From positions 896,863 through 960,862 of the forward strand of contig MNCI01036132.1 of assembly GCA_015680685.1 (NCBI GenBank): 64,000 nucleotides of DNA, given 5' to 3'. Under the pieces are notes generated by a model. The model did not search any database, was not told where the DNA came from, and was given only the letters and a program-made list of their open reading frames with translations. The position numbers and the translations under genes are program-made. This DNA comes from Gnetum montanum. Taxonomy: Eukaryota > Streptophyta > Gnetopsida > Gnetales > Gnetaceae. How positions within the stretch are numbered: the first letter of the stretch is position 1; every line of letters starts with the position of its first letter. Shown piece by piece: positions 11,281 through 24,618 of the stretch.

Positions 11281-12056
11281 TGTGACATCCTATCCTCAAA
11301 TGTCATGGGAAACATCAAATATATGTTATATTAGACATTATGCTTAAGAAAAAATATACTAAATGTCAACATTCAACATTATTCATAAAGAAAATAACAA
11401 GGAAAATGCAAAACAAGAAAGAAAAGAATGCTTTATTGATATGAAATAGTATATTTGGATCATGCTTTGAGAGTGTTCCTCGGTGTTCTCTTCCTTCACC
11501 TCTTATCCCCTTAGAGGCAATCCAACACTACCGCCACCATTAGGCCTACAATGAATAGAAGAGATGGCTAGTCCTCTTCTTATCCTACTTCACCCGACTC
11601 TTGTGACTTGCCTATACTAGCTTCACTACTCCATGTCTAGCATGATTTCTAAGCCTAAGTATAAATGCTCTAGGTTAAACCCCAAAAAGTCATCTCAAGA
11701 GACATGTCTATTATTACAATTTGCCCTTTCGGGTCTTGTTATGATAACGATAACACTTGTTATGAAGAGGCACCATCTTCATTATGTAGCAGCATCATTT
11801 TGGAATGCGGCTGTGACACCATTAATCCTAGAATCCCATAAACTCATCAAAATGATCCCAAAACATATTCAAACATGTAAAAACACTCAAAAATTCAAAG
11901 AGATACTACAAAAAAACATGAAACACTCATAAATAATAAGAAATATACAAAACAATTCCATTGCGCATGATACATAAGTTGGGTAATGTTCTCATCATCT
12001 CTTCCATCCTTAAAATCAAAATTTATTTTCAAGTAAACTATACACTTGGGATAGCA
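11281..12056 (-). repeat. Chromovirus-1 LTR (776 bp)
   Basis: On the minus strand it starts TGCTATCCC and ends GATGTCACA, giving a TG...CA LTR. A purine-rich tract and the pol end lie immediately upstream, marking it as the 3' LTR of the pol at 12,131-15,060. A PBS-like motif lies immediately downstream, which normally follows a 5' LTR. AATAAAG occurs about 160 bases before the LTR end and could be a poly(A) signal. Confidence 0.6.
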
Positions 12057-12072
12057 TTAAGCCCCCACAAAG
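12057..12072 (-). other. Polypurine tract of chromovirus-1
   Basis: The minus strand reads CTTTGTGGGGGCTTAA just before the LTR TG. It lies about 60 bases after the pol stop, the expected spot for plus-strand priming. Confidence 0.55.
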
Positions 12073-12130
12073 GCAAGTATTTCTTATGAATCCAAATTGC
12101 ATTTTTAGGTCCATAATTCCAATGCATTAG

Positions 12131-15060
12131 TTACTCATGCATCTTTTGGCTCATTATGCTTCTAGCTTTTCTTGCTTGTAGCATGATTAGTTTCCTTGAT
12201 GGCTTGACTAATTTTTGATCTTTGGGTGCATCTTTTAGGATCTCAACACTATTCTTCAAGTCAAATGTAAGTACTTTTCCATGAAAATGACTCAAATTTG
12301 AAACTTTAAAAACACAAGAAAATGAAAAATGATTAGGAAGATCAAGCTCATAACCATTGTCATTCACTTTGGCCTTGATCTAAAATGGATCAATCTTCTT
12401 GGACTTGAGCTTGAAGAAGTTTACATTCTTTAGCCTCTTCTTGACCAAATGGAACCATTCATAATCACCAACATTGAATATCATCATCTTCTTTCCCAAG
12501 TTCTTGATAGTAGTAATCTTTTTTGCCTTACCTTCAAGTTTTATCTTCACTTGCTTATGGAAGTCTTGCATGCTTTTCAAAAAATTTGAAATAACATGGG
12601 CATAATCATTAAATTTCCTCAAATCATTTACCATCCTAGGAGCATAACCATAGTTTACTTAAATGGACTTTTTCTAATGCTATAATGCAAGAATTATTAT
12701 ACCTAAACTCAACATATAACAAAAGATTTTCCCATCTATTAGGATGATCTTCATAAGGATACCTCAAAATTTTGAACAATGATTTATTTACAACTTTATT
12801 TTGGCCATCATTTTTTGGATTATAGGTACTAGAAAAGGATAGTTTTGTACCCAAAAGTTTCTACAACAACCTCTAAAAATGGCTTGTAAACTTAACATAT
12901 CTATCACTTACAATATTGAATGAGAGACCATGTAATCTTACAATATTTTGGAAATACAAGTGAGCAACATGAGATGCATCATTGCTTCTCTTACAAGGAT
13001 AAAATGTATCTTTTTAGTGAATCTATCAACAATACCAAAAATAGAATCATGAATAGTTTGTATCTTGGGAATTCCACAACTAAAATCCACAAAGATACTT
13101 TTTCATGGATCATTAGGAATTGGCAAAGGCAAATAATGTATAAAAATATCATTACCTCCTTTGATTTTTTGGCAAATAAGACATTTTTTAACAAATTTAT
13201 TTATATCACTTTTCATACATGGCTAATAGTAGCTCTTCCCCACAAGCTCATAGGTCTTTGCCTTATCCATGTATCCACTGACATTATAATTATGCATGTT
13301 ATCCAAAATTCTTGATCTAAAAACATACTTTGGCATACATACCTTACCATTCTTGAAGAGAATTCTCTACTGTATATGATAATCTTTCCATCTATCCACT
13401 CTACTAAGCAATAATATATTAAGGTCTTTCCAAACCTCTCCAAAATAAGCATCATGAGAGTACAAAGTCAAGGCCTCAAGTCTTACTTGAGCATATGAAT
13501 GATTCACAATATAAATTCTTGAAAGAGCATTTGACGCTATATTACTTTTCCCACTTCTATGTTTTATCACAAAGTGAATTTCTTGGAGCTACTCCACCCA
13601 TTTCATATGCTTAGCACTTAACTTCTTTCTTGAATTCAAAAATTTCAATGACTTATGATCAATTAATAACAAAAATTCACTTTCCCACAAGTAATGCTTC
13701 TAATGTTTTATGGCTTAAAGTATAACATACAACTCTTTTTCATAAACACTATAATTATTCCTTGATTCATTCAATTTTTCAAAGAAAAACGTAATGGGCT
13801 TATTTTCTTGGGATAGCATCCCTCTAATTGCAAGTCCTCTTACATCCACCTCCACTTCAAAATCTTGGGAAAATTTGAAATAGCCAATATTAGTGCACTA
13901 CAATTTTTTTCTTTCAAAGCTTAGAATGATCTTTTCTTCTCTTCATCTCATACAAAATCTAAATTCTTCTTCAAACAAGTAAGCATAGGTCATGCAATAG
14001 AATTGAAATTTCAAATAAACCTTATATAAAAACTAGCCAAACTAAGAAACAATCTTAATTTTTCTATAATTCTAGGTGAAGGCCATTCCTTCGTTAGCTT
14101 GATCTTTCTTGACTCCATTTTGACTTTGGTTTTGGTAATAACATGATCTAAGTAGACAATTTTCTTCTTCATAAAATTATATTTCTTATCAGTAATTAAT
14201 AATTTCAACTTATGAAACTCTAAGCACACCAATCTCAAGTGTTGCACAGGTTCCTCTTGATTAGAAATGTAGACAAGAATATCATCAAAGAAAACAATAC
14301 AACATTTCGAAATAAGATCCATTAAAACTTCATGCATAAGCCTCATAAATGTTTTTGGAGCATTGGTTAGTCCAAAAGGCATGATTAGCCATTTATACAA
14401 ATCATTTGGTATCTTAAAGACTATTTTCCATTCATCCCCTGGTGATAGTTACTTTCTAAATCAATATTGGAGAAAGTTTCAACATTGGCAAGTACATCAA
14501 GATAGTCATTCATTCTAAAATTAGAAAACATATACTTGATTATGATTTTATTGATAGCCCTAAAATCTATGCATAATCTCATCTTTATCCATAGCCTTCT
14601 TTTGAACAAGTACAACTAGAACAACACAAGGAGAAATGAATTCCTTAATGAAACTATTAGAGAGTAATTTACTTGCTTGTGCAATGCCTCCCTTTGATTT
14701 GGAGTCATACAGTAGGCTCTATCATTTGGGACGATAGCTCCAAGCATTAAAAAAATTGATGTTAAATGAATGTCGTTGGAGGAAGCCCTTCTAATTTTTT
14801 CTTTCAAACATTAGTAAATTCCAATGCTAAGGATTGCACTGCTAGAGGAAGTTCATTTAATGACTCCTCTTCACTTATTGCAAGTGTTGACATGATGACA
14901 AAACCATGCCCAACTTCTTCATGTGCTTGTAGATACTCTTGCTTACTTTACAAGATCAATGTAGGATTTGTAGGGACATTTTGCTTGTACTACTACTAAG
15001 TCATAGGAATCAAACCATATATCTCATCTTCCCTTGGTACTAACCAAACATTTCTAGCAT
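12131..15060 (-). pseudogene. pol: Chromovirus-1 pol (PR/RT linker, RT, RNase H, INT)
   Basis: On the minus strand the order is typical of Ty3/gypsy chromoviruses. The protease-RT linker is 15,060-14,830. RT is about 14,810-14,010, with LGAIVPN, LCIDFRAINK, FSNIDLESNYHQ, MPFGLTNAPKTF and the catalytic FFDDILVY near 14,285. The RNase H end is near 13,540, with KHRSGKSNIASNALSR where a catalytic Asp of the usual 'ADALSR' is Asn. INT runs from about 13,200, including YNPKNDGQNKVVNKSL at about 12,800. It ends with a C-terminal GDYEWFHL, LKSKKIDPF and NDNGYELDLPNHF block (12,500-12,300) and a basic tail like the TRARAK end of CRM/Reina-type elements. Stops and frameshifts are frequent. No gag or separate chromodomain is seen. 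Confidence 0.8.
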
Positions 15061-15610
15061 TGTTAAAAGAAGGCTTGTTGATGAACTATTGGGTATTCTA
15101 ACACTCCACCATAAAAGTCACGAGTGTATATGTGTGACCTGATCATAATTGTGTGACCTAAATGTAATTTGTGGATGGCCAATGTAGATTTACTAGTAGT
15201 TGATGTTTAGTTTATGATCACTATCTTTTCACTTTAAGTTAGTAAAGTTCAAGCTATATGGTTTAACATTCACTAAGGCATATGATACCTTGATGTTGTT
15301 GGCTCAAACTAAATGTAAGTGTAAACATGGTTGAAATAGAGTAATATAATTTACGTGTAAGTGTAATGCAAGTAAAAAGACCATTATAGCATATAGACAA
15401 TAAGCATGCAGATAGTATGTAGATGAATCTAAAGTTTAAAGTTTTTTGTACACAGCAACCACAAAATAGGACACCTAGTGGATGATAATTGATCTTGAAA
15501 GAAACACACTTTGCATGGAACCTGTTGAGAGCCAAACATGTGCCTATGTTGAAGGCATGGATAAAATAAATCAAGTCCATCACCAACTCTCTAATAATGC
15601 AAATGATGAT
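15061..15610. other. Junction stretch between chromovirus-1 and Athila-B
   Basis: No protein similarity is recognised. The border between the two elements falls in here, but no LTR end or target duplication can be pinned down. Confidence 0.4.
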
Positions 15611-18510
15611 ACCAATTAGGGAGAGTTGGAGATTCCTAAGAATTTCAAATAAGAGCCTCTAGAGTTAAAAACTCTACCTGTCGACCTAGAATATGCATTC
15701 TTGAAAAATGGTAGGTTGATCATAGTAAATGTCAAACTTGCTCCCAAGCAAAAAGTAAAATTGTTGAAATTGATTAATAGATGGCAAATAACCTTTGCTT
15801 GGTCATATCTTGAACTCATTGGAATTGATCCATAGATATGCTAGCATTGCATTTATACTAATTTGTCCATAAAGCCAAGGAGATAGCCATAATGGCAATT
15901 GAACCCAAAATTGAAGCAAATCATCAAAGATGAGATTGAGCAACTCCTTAAGATAGGATTCATCTACCCCATTTCAAATAGTGAGTGGGTTAGCCCACTC
16001 ATGATAGTGCCAAAGGGAGGTGACAAATGGTTGGTTTGTATCAATTTTAGGTTGTTAAACATGTCAACATTCAAAGATCAATTTCCATTGCCATTTGTTG
16101 ATCAAGTAATGGACATCATATCTGGGCATTGCTATTACAATTTTCTAGATGATTATAGTAGCTAAAACCAAATCTAGATTGCACTAGAAGACTAGTCCAA
16201 AACAACATTTATGAGTCCTTGGGAAACTTTTGCATATTGAAAGATGCCTTTTGGTCTGTGTAATGCTCTTGCCACTTTCCAAAACCTGGTCTTAAGCATC
16301 TTTTAGCAAAAAATTAGTACCAAAGTGGAAGTTTTTATAGATGACTTCTCCACTTATGGTGCTACATTTGAGCAAGCCTTGGACCACCTTGAGCAAGTAC
16401 TTAAAAGATGTATGGAAATAAACCTATGGCTCAATTGGCAAAAGAGTCATCTCATGGTCTAAGAAGGCATTGTATTGGGGCACAGAATTCCTCAAGTAGG
16501 GATTGAGGTGGACCCTGAGAAAATAAGGATCATCCAAGGAATAACTTGCCAACTAGAAACTATTAAAGATGTTTGACCATTCCTTGGACATATTGGCTAC
16601 TACCAGCAATTCATAGAGAATTTCTCTAACATTGCAAAATTGTTGGTTGAGATAACAAAGAAAGATGCTCCATTCATTTGGACTAAGGAATGTGAAAAGA
16701 CATTTCAGAGCCTCAAGCAGAAGGTCATAGAGACTCCAATTCTTCAAGCACATAACTAGTCCAGACCATTTAATATCATGAAAAATGCATTAAATTATGC
16801 ATTTGGAGTTATACTTAATGTAGTTGAATGATAACAAATGTCCATATTACATCCATTGTGCAAGTTGAAGCATTGTGGGTGCACAGTTGAATTACACCAC
16901 AATGGAAAAAGAACTAATGGTGGTGGTGTATGCTCTAGAGAAGTTTAGCACTATGTGCTTGGATATAAAGTGTTTATGCACACTAACCATAGTGCTATTC
17001 CCTTCCTCATGAACAAGCCAACAATGAACCCCCATGTCATACAGTGGCTAGTGATCATACAAGAATTCGATCTTATGATGGTTGATCAAAAGGGTATTGA
17101 GAATGTGGTCACTGATAATCTTTCTCAGTTTTGATGGGATGACAAAGAAAAAGAGAGCCCACTTTCTAACCAATATCCTGATTAACTTCCATTTGTTGGT
17201 GCAATAAATGAATAAGTGCCTGTAGAACCAAAATGATATGATGGCATCCTCAGTTATCTTCTTACTAAAGAGATGCCACAAGATTTGGACTATAAAAAGA
17301 AACAATAGTTTCTTTATTAGGCCAAATGCTTCATGGAAATCAATGGATACCTTTATAAGGTGTGCATTGATGGCTTGGTTTGTTGATGTGTCCTCGATGT
17401 GAATCAATTGTGTGTTCTCCAGGATGCTCACAAAGGCCCTTGTGGAGGCAACTATGTAGGGAGATGCACAACCATAAAAATCCTAATGGAAGGATACTAT
17501 TGGCCCATAATCTTTTGGGATATTTACTAGTTTGTCTAATCCTATGAATGTTGTCAATGAGATGGTGGGATGACTGCACAAATGAAGGATCCTCAATAGT
17601 GGATTCAACCACAAGAACCCTTCAACATATGGAGCATCAAATTCATGGATCCCATCACATCCATGTCAAAAGGCAAGGCATATATAATCATTGCCATTGA
17701 TTACTACATAAAATGGATAGAAGTAGCTGCAATCATCAATTGTACATCATCCACTACTATGTGATTTGTACAACAAAATGTTGTGAATAGGTTTGGGGTG
17801 CCACGCACACTAATTTCTAACAATGGAACCCATTTTATAGGTGCTAGTTTTTGCAAAATTATGTAATGCTTGGAGGTTGAACATAAATTAAAAACACCCT
17901 AGCACCCCCAATTCAATGGTCAAGAAAAGGTTACTAATAGGGAGATCACAAAGATTCTAACAAGAACTATTAGCAAATATAAAAGAGATTAGAACATGAA
18001 ACTCAACAATGCCTTTCTAGCCTACCACTTAATATGGAAACTTTCTATAGGCTACTCTCCCTATGAGTTGGTGTATGGAAAAGTTCCAATGCTCTTAATT
18101 TAATTCAAGGTCTGTACACTCTCAACAGCTTGTGACCTAGACCTTGATCTATGTCTAGCATAAAAAAAAAGATTAACCTAACTGTTCTAGGTGAAAATCA
18201 ATTGGTAGTCCTATCCTTGAATAAAGTGCACAAGGCATTCAATAAACAATGACATGACCTCAGAATCAAAAGGATCAAACTTCAACCTGGAGATAAGGTC
18301 CTCTACTAGAACCCCACACATGTTCCTCAAAAAACCAAATTCAAAACATTATATGAGGAACCTTATATAATCGATGAAACCTTTCCTTCTAAAGACATGA
18401 TCGTATATAAATATGAAAGCCCAGACAAGAAGTAGTTGGTCAACATCCAACAGGTAAAGCCTTTCCATGAGCCCAAGCAAGCCAGTACAAAAAATGCCTT
18501 AAAAAATGAA
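15611..18510 (+). pseudogene. pol: Athila-B pol (RT, RNase H, integrase)
   Basis: The upstream part reads ELEIPKNFK...LKTLPVDLEYAFL, matching the linker before RT in Athila polyproteins. RT covers about 15,899-16,560, with GFIYPISNSEWVSP, INFRLLN, MPFGLCNALATFQ and the active-site VFIDDFS near 16,335. RNase H covers about 16,680-17,140. Integrase runs from about 17,420, with an HKGPCGG...YYWP zinc-finger region and KFMDPI. The usual ISD second catalytic residue is replaced (ISNNGTHF), and the expected Glu region reads GQEKVTN. Stops occur throughout, so it is dead. No gag precedes it; chromovirus-1 sits immediately upstream. Confidence 0.8.
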
Positions 18511-20589
18511 CAACCTCACTTAATTTTTTGGATCTCCTCCTTCCAACTCAATTGTGGGGGATATGGCCATTCATGCTAATCACATACATGGCTCCTCAGT
18601 TTGTATACATTTTCAATTTTTGCAAATTGTTTATTTTATATCTTTTTGATTTTAAACTTTTTTCCTATTTTACACCATTTTTTGTTTTACCTCATCATTA
18701 GTACATTTAAATTTTTCTTGAATACTTTACACTTTCTTATATATTGTACCTTATTGTATTTTAGTGTGATTTTCTAATTTCTATTAATAAATGTGCTTTG
18801 TGCCAACAGGACATAGTGGTTCTATAGCTATTGCTAATGGTGGTTTACACTTAATGGTTTAGTTTAGTAATGTCTAGTTTCTATTTTTGAATTTTTGTAC
18901 TGATGGCTAAGACATGATTTTTTTTTCATGGAACAGGCAGTGAGTCCATGTCATCCATCCATTTACAAACTCTATGGTTTTCCTTGTTTTGAAAATAAGA
19001 GGTCCCTTTCATTAAATAAACCTTTAATAAATTTATGACCTTGGTGGTTTCCAAAATTAGGAAGGATTTAAAGGTTTGCATAGGGTGTGACTTCAAGGGG
19101 ACTCAATACTCTTTGTAGTCTTCTACTTACTTGGGTGCATTAGCATTTTCATGGATTTCTTATGATTTCATATTAACCAATAATAGGAAGTTGAATAAGT
19201 CTTTGCATGGTGTGGTTCCCATCCAATAATTTTCCAAAAAAAAAAGAAAAATAAATAAATAAATAAATAGGATAAAAGAGAAAAAACATGATAAAAATTC
19301 AAAGCACATCCCTTAGACAAATAAATGGGCTACAAGCATTGGTTATGGGACTAGAAAGACATGTTACTCATGCCTGAAGGTCCCCTCTAACTAAGGCCCT
19401 CTCTCACTTTCTATTTCTATTTTCTTCTCTTTAAGGAATGGTGGTTGTTTTGTGGAAGCACTTTTGTGTCTCAGGAAGGTAGATCATTTTTGGAGTGGTG
19501 ATGTGAAGTCATTGAAAGTAGTTCATTTTGGTTTGGACCAAGGATGGATCTTTTTAGGTCATTTAATCATAAATTCACAAGTGACTCCTTATGACCTCAA
19601 TTTGGAACTCCACCATCCATCCATGCTACCCATAATTCACCTCACTATCGATGTCCATATTCTTGCTCAGTGTCTTTTCCTAATGTACTTGAATTCTTTG
19701 GTAGAATCTTTTGGGTTTTGGTTCTTAACTTTCATAAACCATTAATCACCTATGGGACCCATGGACTCCTTAGGTTAAGGTTATGCAAGGGCAAATAGGG
19801 CATGTGCCTACTATGGGAAGGACCCACTTGCATATCTCTTGGTTGGGTTCATTAAGTACCTTATCCTTAGGCATTATTACAATTAGATTCTTTCGTGCAT
19901 CCATCTTCTGCATCCAACCATGTGCTCCTTAAGAATTTTCTTCAACTTAAACATTCTCCATCAAATTTTTAAATTTTTGAGCTTCCAAAGATCCTCTTCA
20001 ATGATTTCATCATATTCTTGGCTTTTTTGGGATTCCATGGATCCTAAATTCATTCAAAAATTTCTTCTAATTTTTGAAATATTCAAGTTTGAAAATTTTG
20101 TTTACAAACCTTATAAATGGGGCCCTGTCAACAGAGCCCATACATTACAAGGCCCTGTATACGTGACCCCATCGATGTAGTGCAAAAATAGTATATATAT
20201 GCATGACCCCCCTTAGAAATTTTCACATTTGCTTACAAACGCCTAAGGAGTTTTTGCAATTTTTAGAGCCTAGAACCTCTTAGAGCCCATAACTTCCTAA
20301 CCATTTCTCCAAATCACTTCATTCTTTGACCCTGTAGCTCCTAAAAGTAATCTCTTAGTCATGGGGGCCACAAACGTGTTGTTTTTGATGGAAAATGTTT
20401 TAACATTTTTCTAACTCCCACAAAGGTTTAGTTAAGGAAATATCATTAAAACATCAAATTATGAGAGTTAAACCTTTTCAATGTGCTTTGGTAACACTTA
20501 CAATAAAAAATTAATTAACAAAATAATCAATCTACCATGGTCCAACTATAGACAAGTGTAACTAATTAACAAGATAAGGTATCCAAAAA
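18511..20589 (+). other. Athila-B spacer between pol and env-position ORF
   Basis: The spacer starts after a purine-rich TTGTGGGGGATA (about 18,552). It contains AT-rich DNA and several blocks shared with 8,350-10,140. An AACAG splice-acceptor-like site lies at about 18,810. The last 450 bases hold a repeat array, a TATA run and GACCCCCCTTAG, then a possible leader to the ORF at 20,590. A TTTTAGG/CATGCCTGAAGG segment near 19,370 matches 8,870 in Athila-A. Confidence 0.55.
20121..20200 (+). promoter_or_regulatory. Internal U3-like array and TATA box
   Basis: GGCCCTGT...AGAGCCCATA...GGCCCTGTATACGTGACCCC...ATCGATG repeats (20,121-20,178) are followed by TATATATAT (20,192-20,200). The same words in the same order precede the TATA of the LTR at 1-480. 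It lies about 390 bases before the env-position ORF and could drive it. Promoter activity is inferred. Confidence 0.45.
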
Positions 20590-23520
20590 TTTTAAGTTAC
20601 ACATTATATCTAGTAATCCATAGATGTGTTGTGACTGTAGATGGCACCAAAAGGCAAACACACACAGGAAGGAGAAACATATTAACCAAGGAAAAATGGC
20701 TAAGAGTGAGAAGGGGCCAAGAATTGGCCCAGGAAGAATCGATCACAACCCATGCTATAGGACCTCCCAGGGAAGAGGCCAAAGTGGAGTCTATTTATTA
20801 ATTTCCAGAACAAGTGGTAGCAACAAAGCATTTCCACTGAGATGAGCCACCAACTCAACAAGAAAATATTAAGGTGACCTTGATGGAAGCCTTCCTAAAT
20901 CAAATTAGATCAAGGAAGGTCTAGAAGATAGTGCTTCAACATTTAAACTTTAGATCTTTCTTGAAGCAAGCACCTAAAGAGGTACAGGACCAATTGAATA
21001 CCTCTTCCATGTGATCAATTGTTACTTCCAAGGGGAATGGTATATGAGAGAGATGTTCCTATTTTGGAATAATAGGTAGGCTAGTTCAATGGTCAAGATT
21101 AAGGACATTTCATTATCCTACTCAGTGTAAGCCATTGTAGAGGTACATGGGTTGCTAAAACTAAGATGAATCTCACTGAGATTTTGATCCAGGTGGACCC
21201 CAGCATCAAAAAGAAATGAGTTTAGTAGTGCTATGATGTCGATCATAAGGAGTATGGTGTGCTCACTCTAGCAAAAAGAATCCATTACAAGATTGCAACC
21301 ATTCACCTAAATCCCATGGTGAGGCCTAGCAAGATCATTGCCTTTTTTCTCATGCATGTGCTGCTCTGGGTAAAAGATTCCTTGTTAACCTTCCACAACT
21401 AATCACCCTAGAGATAGAGAATGAACATGGAAGGAAGGCACTACCTTTCCCATGTCTCATCAAAAAACTATGTCGAAGAGGAATAGTTTGCTACACTAAT
21501 AATGTTGTTTGATTCACTCCGACCAATAATTAGGTGGCGATGATGAAGGATAAAATTCCTACAACAATAATCCAAGAAGAGGAGTAGTAGCCACCACCTC
21601 CACCTACCACTTAGAAATAGTGTCGAATATCACTACAACATCCCAATAGTTGCATAAGTACCAAGAATGGCTCTTGAACGAGCAAGAGTAATAGGCAAGC
21701 ATGAGTGATGGAGACCCATCTATGTATCGACCTATGATGAGTCACCTAAATGATGTGGCTAGAATAGTTAGCTTGATGGGAGGAGGTGGATCTATTTTCT
21801 CTACCCAACAAATGTAGTTGTCTACAAGGTCAAATCCTAGTGCTAGAGAGGTAACAGTATCTCTCTAAAAATAGTAGCAACTCCTAGAGATTTCCTAGAA
21901 TGCCACAAACTTTTTGGTGCACTTGGAGGAGGGTGAGGGGGCAATAGTATTGGTGATGTAGCACTAGGGCTAAAAAACAACGGTTGAGGTGGTTGCTAAT
22001 AGAACTGTCAAAACACCTAATGCACCTATGGCATGTACCAGACATCACTGCACTTAAAGATGTGCAGACAACCGCAGGAATCATAAGTGATAAATTAAGC
22101 ATAGCACAACATAAACAACTGTTAGATTAACTTATAGGAACTAGGAAACTACTTCCAGATGTCTTTGACCATCTAGATAATATAATTGCAGCCCACTCTA
22201 AGTGACTAGAGGCAAGGAACAAGAATATTATTTTGTAAGCGTAACTTGAAATAGCCAAGGAGATGAATGAATGCTTGCCCATGAAAGTTGCTAAACTGAG
22301 AGCCCAAATTGCTGACCATGCATTTCCCAACCCAGAAATGATAAGGGATGAAGGTTTTGAACAACTTCACACTAGGTTGAAAGGGGTTAAGGGTGCAATA
22401 GAGATAACAGTGTTTCACTAACCCTTGGTAGAGGCCACCTATCATAAAATTCAGAAGGCCTTGGATCTGACCCACCAGGAGAATGTGCTACTGATTGTAG
22501 AAAATAATTGCTTACAAAATGTTGATGCACATAAACAATAGTTGACTAATTTTATCCATTAATAGTAGGAGCAACTTGCCAAAGCAAAGATAGAGTTATG
22601 GAGATTGGTAGCTAAGAACAAATACCTTTCCATGGAGGAGGTTAGTGCCCTTTGCCAAATGACTGCAATAGAAGTAGTTGCCTAGAAATCAAAGGCTTTA
22701 AAATTTTAGAGATTCAAAGATCACTATAGAGACTAGGTTGACCTACAAAAGGAAATAAATGAGAAACACATTCAGGTGGCAAAGGCAAAGGTAAATGAGA
22801 TGCTTTGGCAACTCCAACAAGGATGAAAATTATGGTAACCCATCATTAATGGGATTGATCAATACAATAAAGAAGAAATTTTCCTAAAGGAGTTGTAGAT
22901 AGAGAAGATGACTGAATATATGAAGCTTTCCAATTTCTGGTACACAAACCTAGCTATGTTGACTATTGGATGGCTGTAGTCAGAATTGGAGAAGAAGGTG
23001 GCTAGCTCATACTTGTTGTATGAAGTTGATTTCAAGCACCTCAAGGACATCAAGTAAAAGCCTATAGAGGCAAACATTGAACTTGAGGTTCTCAAGGGCA
23101 AATATACTAATCAAAGATCCACTACTAAGATCCTAGCCTAAAGAATGAATGACTACTAGGAGCTTCAAAACATAGTTATGGCATTCAATGTCGAACATAA
23201 GCAATTCGCTACCTGGTTCATCAACATCAAGGAGCTATTCCTAGTAATGCCCTGTCCATGGGATATCTCCATTCCAGCCCACATTGGCAATGCCGCATGG
23301 ACTATGAATGATCCTCAGAGCAAGGAAAATAATATGAAGGCATTATTAGATGCCTTTTGTCTTCTACCAAAGGTACTAGCCACAGCATGACAACAATAGC
23401 CTCCTCAACCACCACACAGTCCTAAAGCTAGTGAAGATCCTTCGGAACCTTAGGAACCTCCACCACCTAGGATTGTTTGATCTTCTAAACCATCTTCATG
23501 TTGTTAGAGGATATGCTATC
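20590..23520 (+). pseudogene. Athila-B env-position ORF (decayed, coiled coil)
   Basis: This is the reading region between pol and the 3' LTR, where Athila elements carry their third, 'env-like' ORF. Recognisable pieces include ALPFPCLIKKLCRRGIV (about 21,440), which resembles the FPSLI-ELCRRAGV segment of plant transposon-associated proteins. Near 21,725-21,820 is a MSHLNDVARI...GGGG segment. From about 22,250 to 23,140 is a long Glu/Lys/Leu-rich helical stretch with coiled-coil character. The end is Pro-rich (about 23,400-23,480). Many stops interrupt it. No signal peptide or fusion peptide is visible, so the name describes position only. Confidence 0.5.
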
Positions 23521-24618
23521 CAATTTGAGTAGTCATGTCATGGTGCTCAATTTTGTGTCATGAATACCACAAATTTTATAATGATGTTGATCCATACACT
23601 TGAGCACTCAGTTTTGTTTTCAGCTTTGTTGTGTCAAATGTTAGTCAATAATTGCATACCTTCCCAATTTTAGGAAACTTAAGAATGAGTTTTCATTTAG
23701 TCGTGGGGCTATGATGAAACATCAAAGTGTCACATCGATGAACCCTCATTGATGGATCCTCGTTGACATAGCTCCATTGACATGATGTTTCCCCATGGAT
23801 AAGGTTGCATTAATGTAGCATTTTCTATGTTTAGGAGGCCTCATTAACATAGCTTCATAATAAAGTCTAATACACACTGATCCACCATGTTTATGATAAG
23901 TCTTATGAAATTTGTAACAAAGCTCTTGTAGTCTTGTCATTTGAAAGTTAGAATATTTTTTTGAGTGCCCGCAATAGGAGTCAAAAAGTGTATGGATCTT
24001 TATTTGAGCATTGATGTACCTAAGCACACCAATGTGAACAACATTATAGATGAACCTTTTGATCAAACCTTGCAGCACTTGGAATAGATTAATGATTTAT
24101 TTTTGAATTTACTGTTTTCATTAAGTACATAATTAATTAAGATAAGTAAGACTTTAATTAATTAACTAATTAAGATAAATAGATTAAATACATAAGTATG
24201 ATTGCTTTGAGCGTAACATACAATGCTTAGTAATCCCAGCAACACTTAACGCTTGGTAACCCAACAATGTTGTATGCATTCAGGATGTGTGCAGGAAGAG
24301 GGTTTGGATGCTTATGTTAGGATATCTAGTTATTAATTAGTAATCAGATTAGTTGAATTGGTTAATAAATTGAGTTTTGACTATTTATCAATCATAGGTG
24401 AATAAAATATAAAATAATAAAAATCATGTACCCCAGTTACACTTAACCATACAACTAAGCTTCACAAGTGTAGTTGGAAAGACAACAATTGTGACAATTA
24501 CATTTTACTTCCTAGAACTAGCGTACTTAGGAAGTTAAGGTTTGTGGAATTTGACTAGATTGCATGTGAATGCTTGTAATTCATATGGTTGGGCATAGGA
24601 TATACTCACTTCTCATCC
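23521..24618 (+). repeat. Athila-B 3' LTR (start approximate)
   Basis: The segment from about 23,730 has ATCGATG, CCTCGTTGACAT and CCATTGACATG repeats like a C-to-T decayed version of the array at 1-480. At about 23,963 GAGTGCCCGCA matches that LTR, and GCTTAGTAATCCCA near 24,230 matches Athila-A. The end, near TCTCATCCA, aligns with the Athila-A LTR terminus. No intact PPT or target duplication was found. Confidence 0.5.

Noticed and set aside
20590-23520. Functional retroviral envelope protein
   Set aside because: No signal peptide, fusion peptide or transmembrane anchor is seen. The many stops and coiled-coil content only justify a positional name.
5865-24618. One single Athila element from the PBS at 5,865 to the LTR end at 24,618
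   Set aside because: The spacer occurs twice (8,350-10,140 and 18,511-20,589) and the LTR ends are clearly diverged, which fits two copies better. An internal duplication cannot be fully excluded.
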